This document shows positions 5,567 to 13,762 of a stretch of 23,373 bases of DNA, piece by piece. Position numbers and translations under genes: made by a program. The stretch's first letter is position 1, and the number at the start of each line of letters is the position of its first letter. The DNA is from JAAXXJ01 sp964412455 (GTDB taxonomy: Bacteria > Nitrospirota > UBA9217). The stretch is taken from contig CAYPOT010000061.1 in the NCBI GenBank assembly GCA_964412455.1, positions 1-23,373 of the forward strand, in the 5' to 3' direction. A model generated the notes under the pieces. That model was given only the letters and a program-made list of their open reading frames with translations. It ran no database searches and was not told the DNA's origin.

Positions 5567-7471
5567 ATGAATGATAATGACGAAAAAGAAGAGGTCTTTG
5601 AAGGCCCATTGTATGCCCATCCGCCCATGCGGAATGCCCTGATTTCCGGTTTGCTAACAGGTGTCGCATTCGGACTTGCTCATCTTGGCCTCATCCCTTC
5701 TGCTGCTGAGATTTCCATCTATGCCGTCGCAATCCTCTTGGGTGGTTACCACTGGGGCAGAGAGGGGATTGAAGAATTACTTAAGGAAAAAGAGATTGGC
5801 ATCGAAATACTCATGATGGCGGCAACTATTGGTTCAGCGATCCTCGGAATGTGGGATGAGGCTGCCTTCCTGGTATTCCTTTATGGGACTGCCGAGGGAT
5901 TGGAGGAATACACCTATGCAAAGACAAGGCATTCCATAAGGAAACTCCTTGACCTCGCTCCCAAGGAGGCAAGAGTTTTTAAAAATGGAAGGGAGATAAC
6001 CATTCCGGCGGAAGAACTCAAGGCTGGAGACATATTCGTCGTGAGGCCCGGCGAATCTATGCCAACGGACGGAATTATCATAAAGGGAAGCTCCAGCATA
6101 AATGAGGCGCCGGTCACTGGCGAGTCCATTCCTGTTGAGAAGAAGGAAGGTATGAAGGTCTTTGCAGCCACGATGAATCAGCACGGCTACCTTGAGATCA
6201 AAGCAACAGCCACCTTTGAAAACAATACTCTCTCAAAGATAATCCACCTCGTTGAGGAGGCACAGGAACAAAAAGGGAAGGCGCAACTTTTTATAGAGAG
6301 ATTTGGGAAAAGGTATTCTCCAATAGTCCTTCTCAGCGCCATTCTTCTCATCGTAATACCTCCGCTTTTGGGTATGCCCATCTCAGAATGGGCAACAAGG
6401 GCTGTCGTTCTTCTGGTCGCGGCAGCGCCGTGCGCCCTTGTCATGTCCACGCCGGTAGCCATTGCAGCGGGCATCGGAAGGGCCGGACTGACGGGCGTGC
6501 TCATCAAGGGAGGCATTCATCTTGAGAATCTGGGCAGAATCAAGGCGATCGCCTTCGACAAGACAGGGACGCTGACCAGGGGAAAGCCGGTCGTTACGGA
6601 TATTATTGCCTTGAACAGGAGCGAATCGGACGTCATGGAATTGGCTCACAGCGTGGAGAGGTTTTCCGAACATCCCCTGGCGGAGGCAATCGTTCGCAAG
6701 GCTAAGGAGAAAGGGTTGAGGCCCCTCGGGGCAACGGATTTCAGCGCCCTCACCGGGGCAGGAGCAAAGGCGAAGATCGGCGGCAGAACGATTTATGTGG
6801 CTAAGCCGGAGCTGTTCGAGGAATTCGGCCTTCTGCATAAATCTGTTTCCGTTATTCAGAAATTGAGAGATGACGGCAAGACGGTGGTTTTGGTCGGCAC
6901 TGAGAAAGAGGTCCATGGAATAATTGCCATGCGGGATGAGATGCGGCCCGTCGCAAAGGGTGTGATTGCCGAACTTCATAGAATGGGGATCAAGGTCGTC
7001 ATGCTCTCAGGAGACAACGCCATTACTGCAAAGGCAATAGCAAGGGAATTGAATATAGACGAGGTGAGGGCGGAACTTGAACCGGAAGACAAGGTTGATG
7101 CCGTGGTTGCGCTTGAAAAGGAGTACGGCGCTGTTGCCATGATTGGAGACGGAATAAATGATGCCCCTGCACTCGCGAGGGCCACTGTTGGTATAGCAAT
7201 GGGGACTGCAGGGACAGATGCGGCAATAGAGGCTGCGGATGTCGCCCTCATGGCAGACGACCTTACGAAAGTTCCCTACGCGCTAAAACTCGGGAGAGCC
7301 GCAAAAAGGATCAGCAGTCAGAACATCGTCTTTTCCCTTTTGGTGCTGGCGGTGCTCGTCCCCTCCGCCCTTGTGGGATTGATGAGCGTTGCCATCGCCG
7401 TGTTCGTCCACGAGGGTTCGGAGCTTCTTGCGGTGGCGAACGGTCTCCGCATGGCTAAAGTGAGGGGTTGA
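5567..7471 (+). CDS. P1B-type heavy-metal-exporting ATPase, P1B-4-like with APC motif
   Basis: This inner-membrane pump exports transition-metal cations using ATP. It has 634 residues and no N-terminal metal-binding domain. Actuator motif TGES is at 184-187, phosphorylation motif DKTGT at 331-335, the P1B His-Pro pair in SEHPLAEA at 369-370 and the hinge GDGINDAP at 527-534. The membrane metal site reads AAPCALVMSTP, with A287-P288-C289 where Zn/Cd/Cu pumps have CPC and P1B-4 pumps usually have SPC. The last helix carries HEGSELLAVANGLR (H615-E619), close to the P1B-4 signature HEGxT. This and the missing N-terminal domain point to the P1B-4 (Co/Ni/Fe/Zn) group with an altered first motif; substrate is uncertain. 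It follows DUF302 by 7 nt and overlaps nothing. Confidence 0.92.
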   Translation: MNDNDEKEEVFEGPLYAHPPMRNALISGLLTGVAFGLAHLGLIPSAAEISIYAVAILLGGYHWGREGIEELLKEKEIGIEILMMAATIGSAILGMWDEAAFLVFLYGTAEGLEEYTYAKTRHSIRKLLDLAPKEARVFKNGREITIPAEELKAGDIFVVRPGESMPTDGIIIKGSSSINEAPVTGESIPVEKKEGMKVFAATMNQHGYLEIKATATFENNTLSKIIHLVEEAQEQKGKAQLFIERFGKRYSPIVLLSAILLIVIPPLLGMPISEWATRAVVLLVAAAPCALVMSTPVAIAAGIGRAGLTGVLIKGGIHLENLGRIKAIAFDKTGTLTRGKPVVTDIIALNRSESDVMELAHSVERFSEHPLAEAIVRKAKEKGLRPLGATDFSALTGAGAKAKIGGRTIYVAKPELFEEFGLLHKSVSVIQKLRDDGKTVVLVGTEKEVHGIIAMRDEMRPVAKGVIAELHRMGIKVVMLSGDNAITAKAIARELNIDEVRAELEPEDKVDAVVALEKEYGAVAMIGDGINDAPALARATVGIAMGTAGTDAAIEAADVALMADDLTKVPYALKLGRAAKRISSQNIVFSLLVLAVLVPSALVGLMSVAIAVFVHEGSELLAVANGLRMAKVRG

Positions 7472-7474
7472 TTT

Positions 7475-7867
7475 ATGTTCTGGAATCGGGTACTATTCGA
7501 CATGTGGTCAAAGAGAATATTTGTTTTATTGTTAGTGGCGGCTTATCTTGTCATTCCCCTTACCGACAGCATCGCTTGTGTTGGCTGTACTTCTCCTGTT
7601 CCTTTTCAGACGAAAGGCGCGATCAGTCATTCTGACCGTCATCAAGGTGATGCAGCCTTGTCCGTACTAGACGCTGATACTTCAGACAGCGCATCAACCG
7701 CCAACAGAGAGGTCAAACATCTTTGCCCTCTCTGTTCCAATGCCGCCTCCGGAATGAAGAACCATAAATGTACCTCGCCCTTCTTGACAGTTCAAATCAT
7801 AAGCATGCCGGAGCTGTTCGCCCTCTTGAACCCGTCGTATCCCATCAACAAGCCGCCACAGAACTAA
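7475..7867 (+). CDS. Small exported Cys/His protein before czc module 1 (CzcI/DUF2946-like by position)
   Basis: This 130-residue protein starts 3 nt after the ATPase stop, behind GAGGGG (7462-7467). A hydrophobic signal segment covers about residues 11-34 (RIFVLLLVAAYLVIPLTDSIA), followed by CVGC and, later, the cluster HLCPLC and NHKC with several His. It ends in a Pro-rich tail (PINKPPQN) like that of many CzcI/DUF2946-type proteins. Such proteins commonly precede RND metal-efflux operons and are thought to act in the periplasm. Assignment rests on size, export signal, ligand content and position. An inner ATG at 7502 gives a shorter signal peptide but has a poorer ribosome-binding site. 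Confidence 0.6.
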   Translation: MFWNRVLFDMWSKRIFVLLLVAAYLVIPLTDSIACVGCTSPVPFQTKGAISHSDRHQGDAALSVLDADTSDSASTANREVKHLCPLCSNAASGMKNHKCTSPFLTVQIISMPELFALLNPSYPINKPPQN

Positions 7868-8005
7868 ACTCCCCATTCTTATCCGAGTAGCCGTTCCGCA
7901 CGGCGCGAGAGGACTGTCTCTTGCTGTGCCGTTGCACGCTCACATTCCCATTTCACAGGATTTTTATGACAGAACGAGGTGTGTTCATGACGCCAATGCG
8001 TATCT

Positions 8006-8049
8006 TTGCGTGCAGTCTTTAATCAAAATGTATATGCGTGTATTCACGC
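8006..8049 (+). promoter_or_regulatory. Candidate promoter and small inverted repeat before czc module 1
   Basis: The 207-nt gap between 7868 and 8074 is noncoding. TTGCGT (8006-8011) and TGTATA (8029-8034), 17 nt apart, could form a promoter. GCGTG-TATT-CACGC (8036-8049) lies at the expected transcription start and could be an operator or a 5' hairpin. A further imperfect stem without a T-run (CGGC GCGAGAG ... CTCTTGC TGT GCCG, 7901-7931) lies upstream. All are weak matches. Confidence 0.3.
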
Positions 8050-8074
8050 TGGCTGGCACTGAAAGGAGTATCGA

Positions 8075-9367
8075 ATGTTTCTCAAAAAGCTGTTTTTCCT
8101 CGTAACGGGGATGCTCGTGACGGGTGGGTTGGTAACAGCCCCATCGCTTATCGCGACGGCCGGGGCAAACACGTGGACCCTGGAGGTTGTTGTCCAGCGC
8201 ACAATGGAGGTGGCACCGGAAATCCGGTCCGCCGAGGCCGAGATTGCGGCGCGCGCCGGCGAGCTGACTCAGGCCGGCGCCTGGCCGAATCCCACTGTGG
8301 ACCTGAGCGCCGATGACAGTCTCGGGCAGGAGGACGGCCGCGGCGGGACCGAGCTCACCCAGATCGCGCTGAGCCAGCCGTTGCCGCTGCGACGCCTCGC
8401 GCGGCAGCGTGCTGCAGCGAGGGCAAATCTCGAAAGCGCGAGAGAGAATCGCCGTTATCAGCGCCTGCTGCTTGAGAGCGAGGCGTCGCGCGTTTTCCGC
8501 GCGTTACAACATGCCGAGGCCAGGGTCGCGCTTGCTCGCAGTCGTCTCGATCTGGCCGAGGGCTTCGGACGCCCCGAGCCGGGTGGGAAGGCGCGCGATC
8601 CGCTGGTGCGTTATCTCACGCCTCTCGAACGCATCCGGCTTGCCGTGTTGCGCGAGGAGGCGAGGCAAGCGGTGATGGTGGCGGAGAAAGACTACCAGAA
8701 GGCGCTTGCTGAGTTTCGATCCCTGCTGGCGCTGCCCGCGGACACGGCTGTCCAGACGGCGCCGCTCGATCTTCCTGCGCCTCCGCCTGAGCTGGCCGGG
8801 CACGAACAAAATCTCGAAGCGCACCCGTTGCTGGCCTCTGCCCGCCGGGAAGTCGAAGCGGCGCGCGCCGGCGTCGCGGTAGCCGAGTCGCAACGCTTCG
8901 CCGATCCCGAGCTCAGTCTATTTCGCGAGCGCGATTATCTTAATGGAGAGCGGCGCGACGTCACCGGTGTCGGCATCAGCTTCCAGATTCCGCTCTGGAA
9001 CCAGAACCGCGGCCCCGTGGCCAAGGCCAGGGCTGAGGTGCTGCGGTCACGGGCGCAGGTCGAGCTTCGACAGCGCGACATGCTCACGAGCCTGCGCCAG
9101 AGTTATACCGAGCTCGCGCGCGTGATCGAGCAGGCGCGGCGGACACGCGACAATTTGCTCGAACCGGCTCGACAGGTGTTCGATCTCACGCGCCGTGGTT
9201 TCACCTCCGGAGAATTGAACCTCCTCGCGCTCGTGGACGCCAACAACACCCATTTCGACGCACAGTCGCGCTACCTCGAATTGCTCAAGGAGGCGCACGT
9301 TGCCGCCGCTGAGCTGCGTCTCGCCGCCGGGGTATCTCTGTTGGAAGAAAGAGAGGTACAGCCATGA
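8075..9367 (+). CDS. czcC: CzcC-family outer-membrane factor, module 1
   Basis: This is a TolC-like outer-membrane channel for RND metal efflux, 430 residues. The signal peptide covers about residues 1-31 (ends near IATAGANTW), with no lipobox Cys. The mature protein shows the two repeated helical-hairpin halves of the OEP fold: APEIRSAEAEIAARAGELTQAGAWPNPTV, then RQRAAARANLESARENRRYQ in the first; VEAARAGVAVAESQRFADPELSLF, GVGISFQIPLWNQNRGPVAKA and VFDLTRRGFTSGELNLLALVDA in the second. These are CzcC-type signatures. AAAGGAG lies a few nt before the ATG. The stop overlaps the czcA start as ATGA (9364-9367), leaving no room for an adaptor gene. It is highly similar to the module 2 copy at 14595-15875. 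Confidence 0.93.
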   Translation: MFLKKLFFLVTGMLVTGGLVTAPSLIATAGANTWTLEVVVQRTMEVAPEIRSAEAEIAARAGELTQAGAWPNPTVDLSADDSLGQEDGRGGTELTQIALSQPLPLRRLARQRAAARANLESARENRRYQRLLLESEASRVFRALQHAEARVALARSRLDLAEGFGRPEPGGKARDPLVRYLTPLERIRLAVLREEARQAVMVAEKDYQKALAEFRSLLALPADTAVQTAPLDLPAPPPELAGHEQNLEAHPLLASARREVEAARAGVAVAESQRFADPELSLFRERDYLNGERRDVTGVGISFQIPLWNQNRGPVAKARAEVLRSRAQVELRQRDMLTSLRQSYTELARVIEQARRTRDNLLEPARQVFDLTRRGFTSGELNLLALVDANNTHFDAQSRYLELLKEAHVAAAELRLAAGVSLLEEREVQP

Positions 9368-12300
9368 TCTCCGCACTTATTCGTTTTTCGCTCATCCAGC
9401 GGCTGATGCTGTTGCTCGCTGCCGCGGCGCTCACGGCCGGGGGGGGGTGGGCGTTCAGCGCGCTTCCCATCGACGCCTTCCCGGACATCTCGCCGCCGCA
9501 GGTACAGGTGATCGTCAAGGCCCCGGGGCTCGCGCCCACCGAGGTCGAATCGCGCATCACCTTCCCGATCGAGATGGAAATGCAGGGCATCCCGAACCAG
9601 AGGATCCTGCGCTCGACCACAAAGTACGCGCTGTCCAACATCGTCATCGATTTCGAGGACGGCACCGACATCTACTGGGCGCGCCAGCAGGTTACCGAGC
9701 GCCTGACCCAGGCTCGCGAGGCACTGCCCGCTGGCGCCGAGGTCGTGCTCTCGCCCATCTCCACCCCTCTGAGCGACATCTTCATGTACCGCGTGAAGGG
9801 TGAGGGCTACTCCAACAGTGAGTTGCGCACGCTCCAGGACTGGACAATACGCCTGCGACTGCGCACCGTGGATGGTGTCGCTGATGTCAACTCGATGGGC
9901 GGTTTTGTGCGCGCCTTCGAGGTGCAGCCCGACCCGCGCCGGATGGCGTCGCAGGGACTTTCAAGCGACGATCTCGAGCACGCCATCGAGCGAAACAATC
10001 GCAACGCCGGCGGCGACCGCATCAACCGCAAGGACAGCATGCTGCTGGTGCGCACGCTGGGTCAGCTGCGCGATGCCGACGACATCCGCCGCATCACGGT
10101 GGTGACGCGCAGCGGCGTGCCCGTGCGCGTCAGCGACGTGGCCGGCGTGCGCGAGGGCTCACTGGTGCGCTACGGCGGGGTGACCGCCGACGGCCAGGGC
10201 GACGTCGTGACCGGCCTGGTGCTGCTGCGTGTGGGCGCGAACAGTCGCACGGTGGTCGAAGCCGTCAAACAGGAACTTGCCCGCCTCGCACCCACCCTTC
10301 CGAAGGGTGTCACCGTAGAACCGTACTATGATCGCGCTGATCTCATTAACGCCGCGGTGCTCACGGTGGAAATGGCTCTTGGTGAGGCGGTGGTGCTGGT
10401 GGTCCTGGTGCTGATCGTGCTGCTCGGCAACCTGCGCGCGGCGCTCACCGTGGCGCTGATCCTTCCGCTGTCGGTACTGTTTACCTTCATCATGATGAAG
10501 CTCTTCGGTGTCACCGCCAACCTCATGTCGCTCGGAGGGCTCGCCATCGCCATCGGCATCCTGGTTGATGCGGCGGTCGTGGTGGTCGAGAACATTCACA
10601 CCCAGCTTGCGCATGCGCCGAAGGGCGTGAGCCGGCTGCATCTTGTGTATCGCGCCGTGACAGAGGTCGCTACCCCGGTGCTGTCCGGCATTCTCATCAT
10701 TGCCATCGTGTTCCTGCCGCTGTTCTCGCTGACCGGCCTCGAAGGGCGGATGTTCACGCCGCTCGCGCTCACCATCATGTTCGCGCTTCTGGGCTCGCTC
10801 CTGCTGTCGTTTACGGTGATACCGGTGCTGGCGAGCTTTCTGATGCGCGGAGGAGCGCACGGTGAAGATCGCGTGCTCGCGGCCATCAAGCGTGTGTACC
10901 TGCCGGCGATGCGCTGGGCACTGGCCCATCGCATGACCGCGGTCGGCGGTGCGCTGATCGCGCTCGTCCTCGCCGCATCCTTGTTCCCCTTCATCGGCAG
11001 GGAGTTTATGCCGGTGATGGATGAAGGCCATACGTTGGTCAACCTGGAAAAGGCCTCGGATATCTCGCTCGAAGCCTCGCTCGCCATGGATGCGCCGATC
11101 CAGAAGGCGGTCCTGGAGATCCCCGAGGTCACGGGTATGCTTTGCCGCAGCGGCTCCGACGAGCTGCGCCTCGACCCGATGGGCTTCTACCAGTCGGACT
11201 GTTTTTTGCAGACCAAGCCGCGCGAGGAGTGGGGCTATGGACTGGAGACAATGCACGAAAAACTGCGCGCGAAACTCGAAGGCTTCAAAGAGCAAGGCGT
11301 TGAACACGGTTTCAGTCAACCGATCGACATGCGCGTCTCGGAAATGCTTTCCGGTGTGCGCGCCGACGTGGCCATCAAACTCTTCGGCGATGACTTTGAG
11401 GTGCTGGAAGTGAAGGCCGGGCAGATCGAGGAGATCGTCAAGCGTACGCCGGGAGCAAACGACGTGTTCCGCGCCCGCCTCTCCGGCCAGGGCTACCTCA
11501 CGGTGGACATCAAATCAGAGCTGCTCGCACGTTATGGACTCAACAACGAAGACGTTAACGACGTTGTGGAAACCTCGGTTGGCGGCAAGGTTGTCACTGA
11601 GGTGATCGAAGGCAACCGTCGCTTCGGCGTTTTGCTGCGCTTTCCCGAGCCCGCGCGCACCTCACCCGCGGACATCGAGCGGCTGCTCATCAAGACCACG
11701 GGTGGCGCGATGGTTCCGCTCGGCATGGTTGCGAGGGTAACCGAGGTGGACGGCCCGGTGCTGATCCAGCGCGAGTCGGCCCGGCGCTACGTGGTGACGC
11801 GCACCAACGTCGAGGGGCGCGACGTGGTGAGTTTCGTCGAAGACCTCAAGGCGGCGATCGAACGAGAGGTGAAATTGCCGCAGGGATACTACATCGATTA
11901 CGGCGGGCAGTTCGAGAACCAGCAGCGCGCGGCGGCGCGCCTGGCGCTGGTGGTGCCTGTTTCCATCGCGCTCATATTCTTCATGCTGTTCTTGACCTTT
12001 CGTTCGGTGCGCCAGGCGGGGCTTGTCATACTTAATATACCATTCGCCCTGATCGGCGGCGTTGTCGGCCTGTTCGTCTCCGGGCTTTACCTGTCGGTGC
12101 CGGCCTCGGTAGGCTTCATCACCCTGTTCGGCGTGGCGGTGCTGAACGGTGTGGTTATGGTGAGTTACTTCAACCAGTTGCGAGAGGCAGGGCGCACGGT
12201 GCTGCAAGCGGTTCAGGAAGGCGCCGAGCGGCGGTTGCGACCGGTGCTCATGACAGCCTTGATCGCGAGCCTTGGGCTCGTACCGATGCTGCTGGCGACC

Positions 12301-12459
12301 GGCCCCGGTTCCGAGCTGCAGCGGCCGCTCGCCGTTGTCGTGATCAGCGGCCTCATCACTTCGACGCTGCTCACGCTCATTTTGTTACCCACGCTCTACG
12401 CCTGGCTCGAGGGGCGGGCCGAGCGGCGCATCAAGGGCTCTAAGGGAGAAACGCCATGA
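9364..12459 (+). CDS. czcA: CzcA/CusA-family RND heavy-metal efflux pump, module 1
   Basis: This is the inner-membrane proton-driven pump of a metal-efflux complex, 1031 residues, the usual HME-RND length. The first helix (about 12-30) is followed by LPIDAFPDISPPQVQV, the HME signature, and TKYALSNIVIDFEDGTDIYWAR. Helix 4 reads LAIAIGILVDAAVVVVEN, with proton-relay residues D402 and E409 but A396 where CzcA of Cupriavidus has its first Asp (D402 there). The porter region contains QPIDMRVSEMLSGVRADVAIKLFGDD, closer to CzcA than to CusA. Late motifs include GGQFENQQRAAARL and LFGVAVLNGVVMVSY. The gene holds a G9 run at 9439-9447 (G26-G28). It overlaps czcC and the DUF3240 gene by ATGA. The metal is probably a divalent cation but is not fixed by sequence. 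Confidence 0.94.
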   Translation: MISALIRFSLIQRLMLLLAAAALTAGGGWAFSALPIDAFPDISPPQVQVIVKAPGLAPTEVESRITFPIEMEMQGIPNQRILRSTTKYALSNIVIDFEDGTDIYWARQQVTERLTQAREALPAGAEVVLSPISTPLSDIFMYRVKGEGYSNSELRTLQDWTIRLRLRTVDGVADVNSMGGFVRAFEVQPDPRRMASQGLSSDDLEHAIERNNRNAGGDRINRKDSMLLVRTLGQLRDADDIRRITVVTRSGVPVRVSDVAGVREGSLVRYGGVTADGQGDVVTGLVLLRVGANSRTVVEAVKQELARLAPTLPKGVTVEPYYDRADLINAAVLTVEMALGEAVVLVVLVLIVLLGNLRAALTVALILPLSVLFTFIMMKLFGVTANLMSLGGLAIAIGILVDAAVVVVENIHTQLAHAPKGVSRLHLVYRAVTEVATPVLSGILIIAIVFLPLFSLTGLEGRMFTPLALTIMFALLGSLLLSFTVIPVLASFLMRGGAHGEDRVLAAIKRVYLPAMRWALAHRMTAVGGALIALVLAASLFPFIGREFMPVMDEGHTLVNLEKASDISLEASLAMDAPIQKAVLEIPEVTGMLCRSGSDELRLDPMGFYQSDCFLQTKPREEWGYGLETMHEKLRAKLEGFKEQGVEHGFSQPIDMRVSEMLSGVRADVAIKLFGDDFEVLEVKAGQIEEIVKRTPGANDVFRARLSGQGYLTVDIKSELLARYGLNNEDVNDVVETSVGGKVVTEVIEGNRRFGVLLRFPEPARTSPADIERLLIKTTGGAMVPLGMVARVTEVDGPVLIQRESARRYVVTRTNVEGRDVVSFVEDLKAAIEREVKLPQGYYIDYGGQFENQQRAAARLALVVPVSIALIFFMLFLTFRSVRQAGLVILNIPFALIGGVVGLFVSGLYLSVPASVGFITLFGVAVLNGVVMVSYFNQLREAGRTVLQAVQEGAERRLRPVLMTALIASLGLVPMLLATGPGSELQRPLAVVVISGLITSTLLTLILLPTLYAWLEGRAERRIKGSKGETP

Positions 12460-12764
12460 AAAACCTCACTCTGATCGTGCATGCCGACAGCCAGCAGAAC
12501 CTGGCCGACCTTCTCCGCAGTCAGCCGTCGGTCACTGGTTTTACCTTCACTCATGTCGAGGGCCACGGCGCCCAGGACGAATTCGATCCGGCGCTTTCAG
12601 CGCGCGACCGCGTGGTCGGCTACACGCCGCACGTGCGCGTGGACATTCTGCTCAAGGACGAGGATGTGGACGACGTCTTACAGGCGTTGCGGGCCGATGG
12701 CTGCGGCCCGGCGGGGCGCGGTATTTATTGGATCACGCGGCTGGAACAGCATGGGCGGTTATAA
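12456..12764 (+). CDS. DUF3240-family small protein, module 1
   Basis: This is a 102-residue soluble protein with no signal peptide. It has a PII/CutA-like ferredoxin-fold pattern: an opening strand NLTLIVHAD, helix QQNLADLLRS, VTGFTFTHVEGHG, the family motif RDRVVGYTPHVRVDILL, helix VDDVLQALRADGCG and the closing strand GRGIYWIT. DUF3240 proteins are known as neighbours of CzcA-type pumps, and a cytoplasmic metal-sensing or regulatory role has been presumed. It starts inside the last codons of czcA (ATGA at 12456-12459), so it is translationally coupled to the pump. It aligns closely with the module 2 copy at 18967-19275. Confidence 0.85.
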   Translation: MKNLTLIVHADSQQNLADLLRSQPSVTGFTFTHVEGHGAQDEFDPALSARDRVVGYTPHVRVDILLKDEDVDDVLQALRADGCGPAGRGIYWITRLEQHGRL

Positions 12765-12877
12765 TTGCGGCTGACCTCCTCGATCGGCGCATCGCGCTCG
12801 GAATGCTGCTCCTTGTCTCGGGCAGCGCGCTGCTGTCGCTGCACCGAAATGCGAGAGGAAAACGGATCCGTAAATAA
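12728..12877 (+). other. Possible short hydrophobic frame after DUF3240, module 1
   Basis: In a frame different from DUF3240, a stretch ending at TAA 12875-12877 reads AADLLDRRIALGMLLLVSGSALLSLHRNARGKRIRK: one likely membrane helix and a basic tail. Possible starts are TTG 12728 (about 49 residues, overlapping DUF3240) or ATG 12803 (24 residues). Neither has a clear ribosome-binding site, and module 2 has no counterpart. It may be a gene remnant or chance. Confidence 0.15.
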
Positions 12878-12906
12878 ACGGCACTTGACTAAAACAGGAG
12901 GTTTAC

Positions 12907-13515
12907 ATGTGGAACAAAACTACCATAGGTGTAGTAGTGTTGGTGTTGGGATTGGCACTGGTCGGCTGCGGTGCCACGGCAAGAAGGATCACCGCTGAAT
13001 CGCAGAGCGAGAGAACGGATGTATTCACCGAAGTCACGGATGCCGGCGCGAGGCCTCAGGGATCTGCGGACATGATCGTGAAAGCGAACATCAAAACCCA
13101 CGAGGCGGGCTATTATATAGCCGAGTCGGGCGAAAGTCTGCATGGAAAGCCGGGTTATCCCTTTGTGCTCAACATCGACGGACAGGCTGCAGTCTGGAAG
13201 GTAGACGGGCAGAAGGAGGTCAAGCCGGCTTATGATGAGCAAGGAAAGACGAGCAAGGACCCCGAAGCAGGAACAGGAGTCAAGTATATTCTGGAAAAGA
13301 AGATCCGGCTTCGTCCAGGTGCGCACAAGGTATACTTCGGATTGCCGGAGGACGAATATTGCGTGGAAGCGGAAATCACTCTCCGCGATGGGGAAGAAGC
13401 GGTATTGGAATTCAAGCCGGTATACCGGTACAAGACCCAGCCGACGCGAATCCCGACGTTTCTTCAAGGCATTGACAGGTATGAGATTTTCTTGAATGGA
13501 GTAAATGTCAACTAA
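12907..13515 (+). CDS. Outer-membrane-type lipoprotein of unknown function
   Basis: This is a 202-residue lipoprotein. The signal peptide has lipobox LVGC with the lipidated C21 (VLVLGLALVGCGATA). The mature part looks all-beta: SADMIVKANIKTHEAGYY, GYPFVLNIDGQAAVWKV, GTGVKYILEKKIRLRPGAHKVYFGL, EYCVEAEITLRDGEEAVLEF and a C-terminal RYEIFLNGVNVN. The pattern of short strands with NIDGQ and LRPGAHKVYF is reminiscent of PEGA-like surface domains, but I do not recognise the family. The ribosome-binding site AGGAGG (12896-12901) is 5 nt from the ATG. The stop codon TAA (13513-13515) lies inside the left arm of the inverted repeat at 13512-13649. A decayed relative lies at 1355-1830. Confidence 0.82.
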   Translation: MWNKTTIGVVVLVLGLALVGCGATARRITAESQSERTDVFTEVTDAGARPQGSADMIVKANIKTHEAGYYIAESGESLHGKPGYPFVLNIDGQAAVWKVDGQKEVKPAYDEQGKTSKDPEAGTGVKYILEKKIRLRPGAHKVYFGLPEDEYCVEAEITLRDGEEAVLEFKPVYRYKTQPTRIPTFLQGIDRYEIFLNGVNVN

Positions 13516-13649
13516 TACAAACGCATAACGTATTGTTCTGTTGTCTTTGCGAGCGACCGAAGGGAGCGCGGCAATCTCGTTGTAAAGTAACAGCTTGCTT
13601 CGTCGCTACGTTTCTCGCAATGGCACAATATTTAGTGCGTTTGTATTAG
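13512..13649. repeat. MITE-like inverted-repeat element, 138 bp
   Basis: The ends are CTAATACAAACGCA (13512-13525) and its exact complement TGCGTTTGTATTAG (13636-13649), with weaker pairing continuing inward. Nested within is a second long inverted structure (TTTGCGAGCGACCGA ... CGTTTCTCGCAATGG) that resembles the widespread 'TTGCGAGCGAAG...GCTTCGTCGCT...CTCGCAA' intergenic repeats of many bacteria. It contains no coding frame. The left arm supplies the stop codon of the lipoprotein gene. Confidence 0.7.
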
Positions 13650-13708
13650 AAATTATGCGAATGCAATTTGATTCGTCGCTATGATGATTTCGTCGCTAAA
13701 GGCGGGAT

Positions 13709-13751
13709 AAAGGCCGTCTGAACGTTTCGGTAAGGCCTTTTTTTATATTTT
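13709..13751 (+). terminator. Intrinsic terminator downstream of the lipoprotein gene
   Basis: AAAGGCC (13709-13715) pairs with GGCCTTT (13734-13740). The middle can pair further (CCG with CGG). The stem runs into TTTTTTT to 13744 and then ATATTTTTT. It would end transcription from module 1 and the lipoprotein gene. Two copies of TTCGTCGCTA (13672-13681 and 13689-13698) lie just before it. Confidence 0.75.
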
Positions 13752-13762
13752 TTGCTGCGGAA

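Noticed and set aside
10159..11319. Minus-strand open frame of 386 codons
   Set aside because: Antisense to czcA copy 1, with the same shadow composition and no recognisable motif.
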